From an uncultured Eggerthella sp. (lineage in GTDB: Bacteria > Actinomycetota > Coriobacteriia > Coriobacteriales > Eggerthellaceae), in NCBI GenBank assembly GCA_900542265.1, contig UQML01000012.1:1-49396 (forward strand): a stretch of 49,396 bases of DNA, read 5' to 3'. Shown one piece after another: positions 49,367 through 49,396 of this stretch; the stretch's first letter is position 1; every line of letters starts with the position of its first letter. The notes under the pieces are model-generated. The model was given only the letters and a program-made list of their open reading frames with translations, was not told the DNA's origin and made no database searches. A program made the position numbers and the translations under genes.

Positions 49367-49396
49367 AAGCACTAGGCACTGGAGCACTGTAGCACC
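49367..49396. repeat. Post-stop GCACT repeats behind galE
   Basis: AGCACTAG, GCACTGG, AGCACTGT and AGCACC follow one another just behind the galE stop, with a 7-8 bp period, and run to the end of the window. Confidence 0.5.

Noticed and set aside
1..49396. CRISPR array, tRNA genes, intact insertion sequences
   Set aside because: No regularly spaced repeat-spacer pattern, cloverleaf-like sequences or transposase frames were seen; this was a reading by eye, not a search.

Overview
The window looks like a chromosomal segment of an anaerobic actinobacterium of the class Coriobacteriia, most likely the Atopobium/Olsenella group (Atopobiaceae). This is inferred from gene content: an actinobacterial dnaK-grpE-dnaJ-hspR-clpB order with a MerR-type HspR, a Trp/Phe-fermenting indolepyruvate:ferredoxin oxidoreductase operon, an [FeFe]-hydrogenase locus and moderate GC. 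No rRNA, tRNA, CRISPR array or intact insertion sequence was seen.

Layout. 1-5.4 kb: a 1689-residue secreted, wall-anchored, lectin-like surface protein (-) with terminators behind it. 6-9.5 kb: two sodium-coupled transporters (-), preceded by a ~300-bp dispersed repeat. 9.8-17.8 kb: a complete [FeFe]-hydrogenase island: hydE, a NuoF-tail/GltD fusion flavoprotein, hydA, hydG (-) and hydF, followed by an AEC permease. 18.9-24 kb: a five-gene (-) operon, HAD phosphatase-purE-iorA-iorB-arylacetate-CoA ligase. 24.2-24.6 kb: a second copy of the dispersed repeat. 24.8-28.4 kb: a LytS/LytTR two-component system and a glycosyltransferase. 28.5-32 kb: rsgA, an exported OB-like membrane protein, trkH and a 48-residue membrane peptide. 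32.1-32.3 kb: a probable group II intron domain V remnant. 32.3-37.4 kb: glutamate decarboxylase, glutamate/GABA antiporter and another amino-acid permease. 37.6-44.8 kb: the chaperone operon. 45.0-45.2 kb: a probable structured small RNA. 45.2-47.3 kb: ferredoxin, hypE, nikR and a small helical protein. 47.6-49.4 kb: an unknown gene and galE behind a LacI-type operator.

How the genes fit together. The IOR/ligase operon oxidises aromatic 2-oxo acids and reduces ferredoxin. The ferredoxin (encoded at 45.3 kb) and the hydrogenase could dispose of those electrons as H2, with the fused flavoprotein coupling them to NAD(P)H. The gadBC pair, the Na+/H+ antiporter and TrkH are consistent with life under acid and ionic stress.

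Most unusual observations: (1) short direct tandem duplications sit just behind the stop codons of about eleven genes; (2) the 9-mer GCGATGGGG occurs 11 times where about 0.4 is expected; (3) a promoter-hairpin-T-tract unit at 45.0 kb looks like an uncharacterised sRNA; (4) there is a long hairpin in the dnaK leader and another between grpE and dnaJ; (5) an 11-bp iteron array lies before hydE; (6) the hydrogenase has only two structural genes, one of them a NuoF-tail/GltD fusion.
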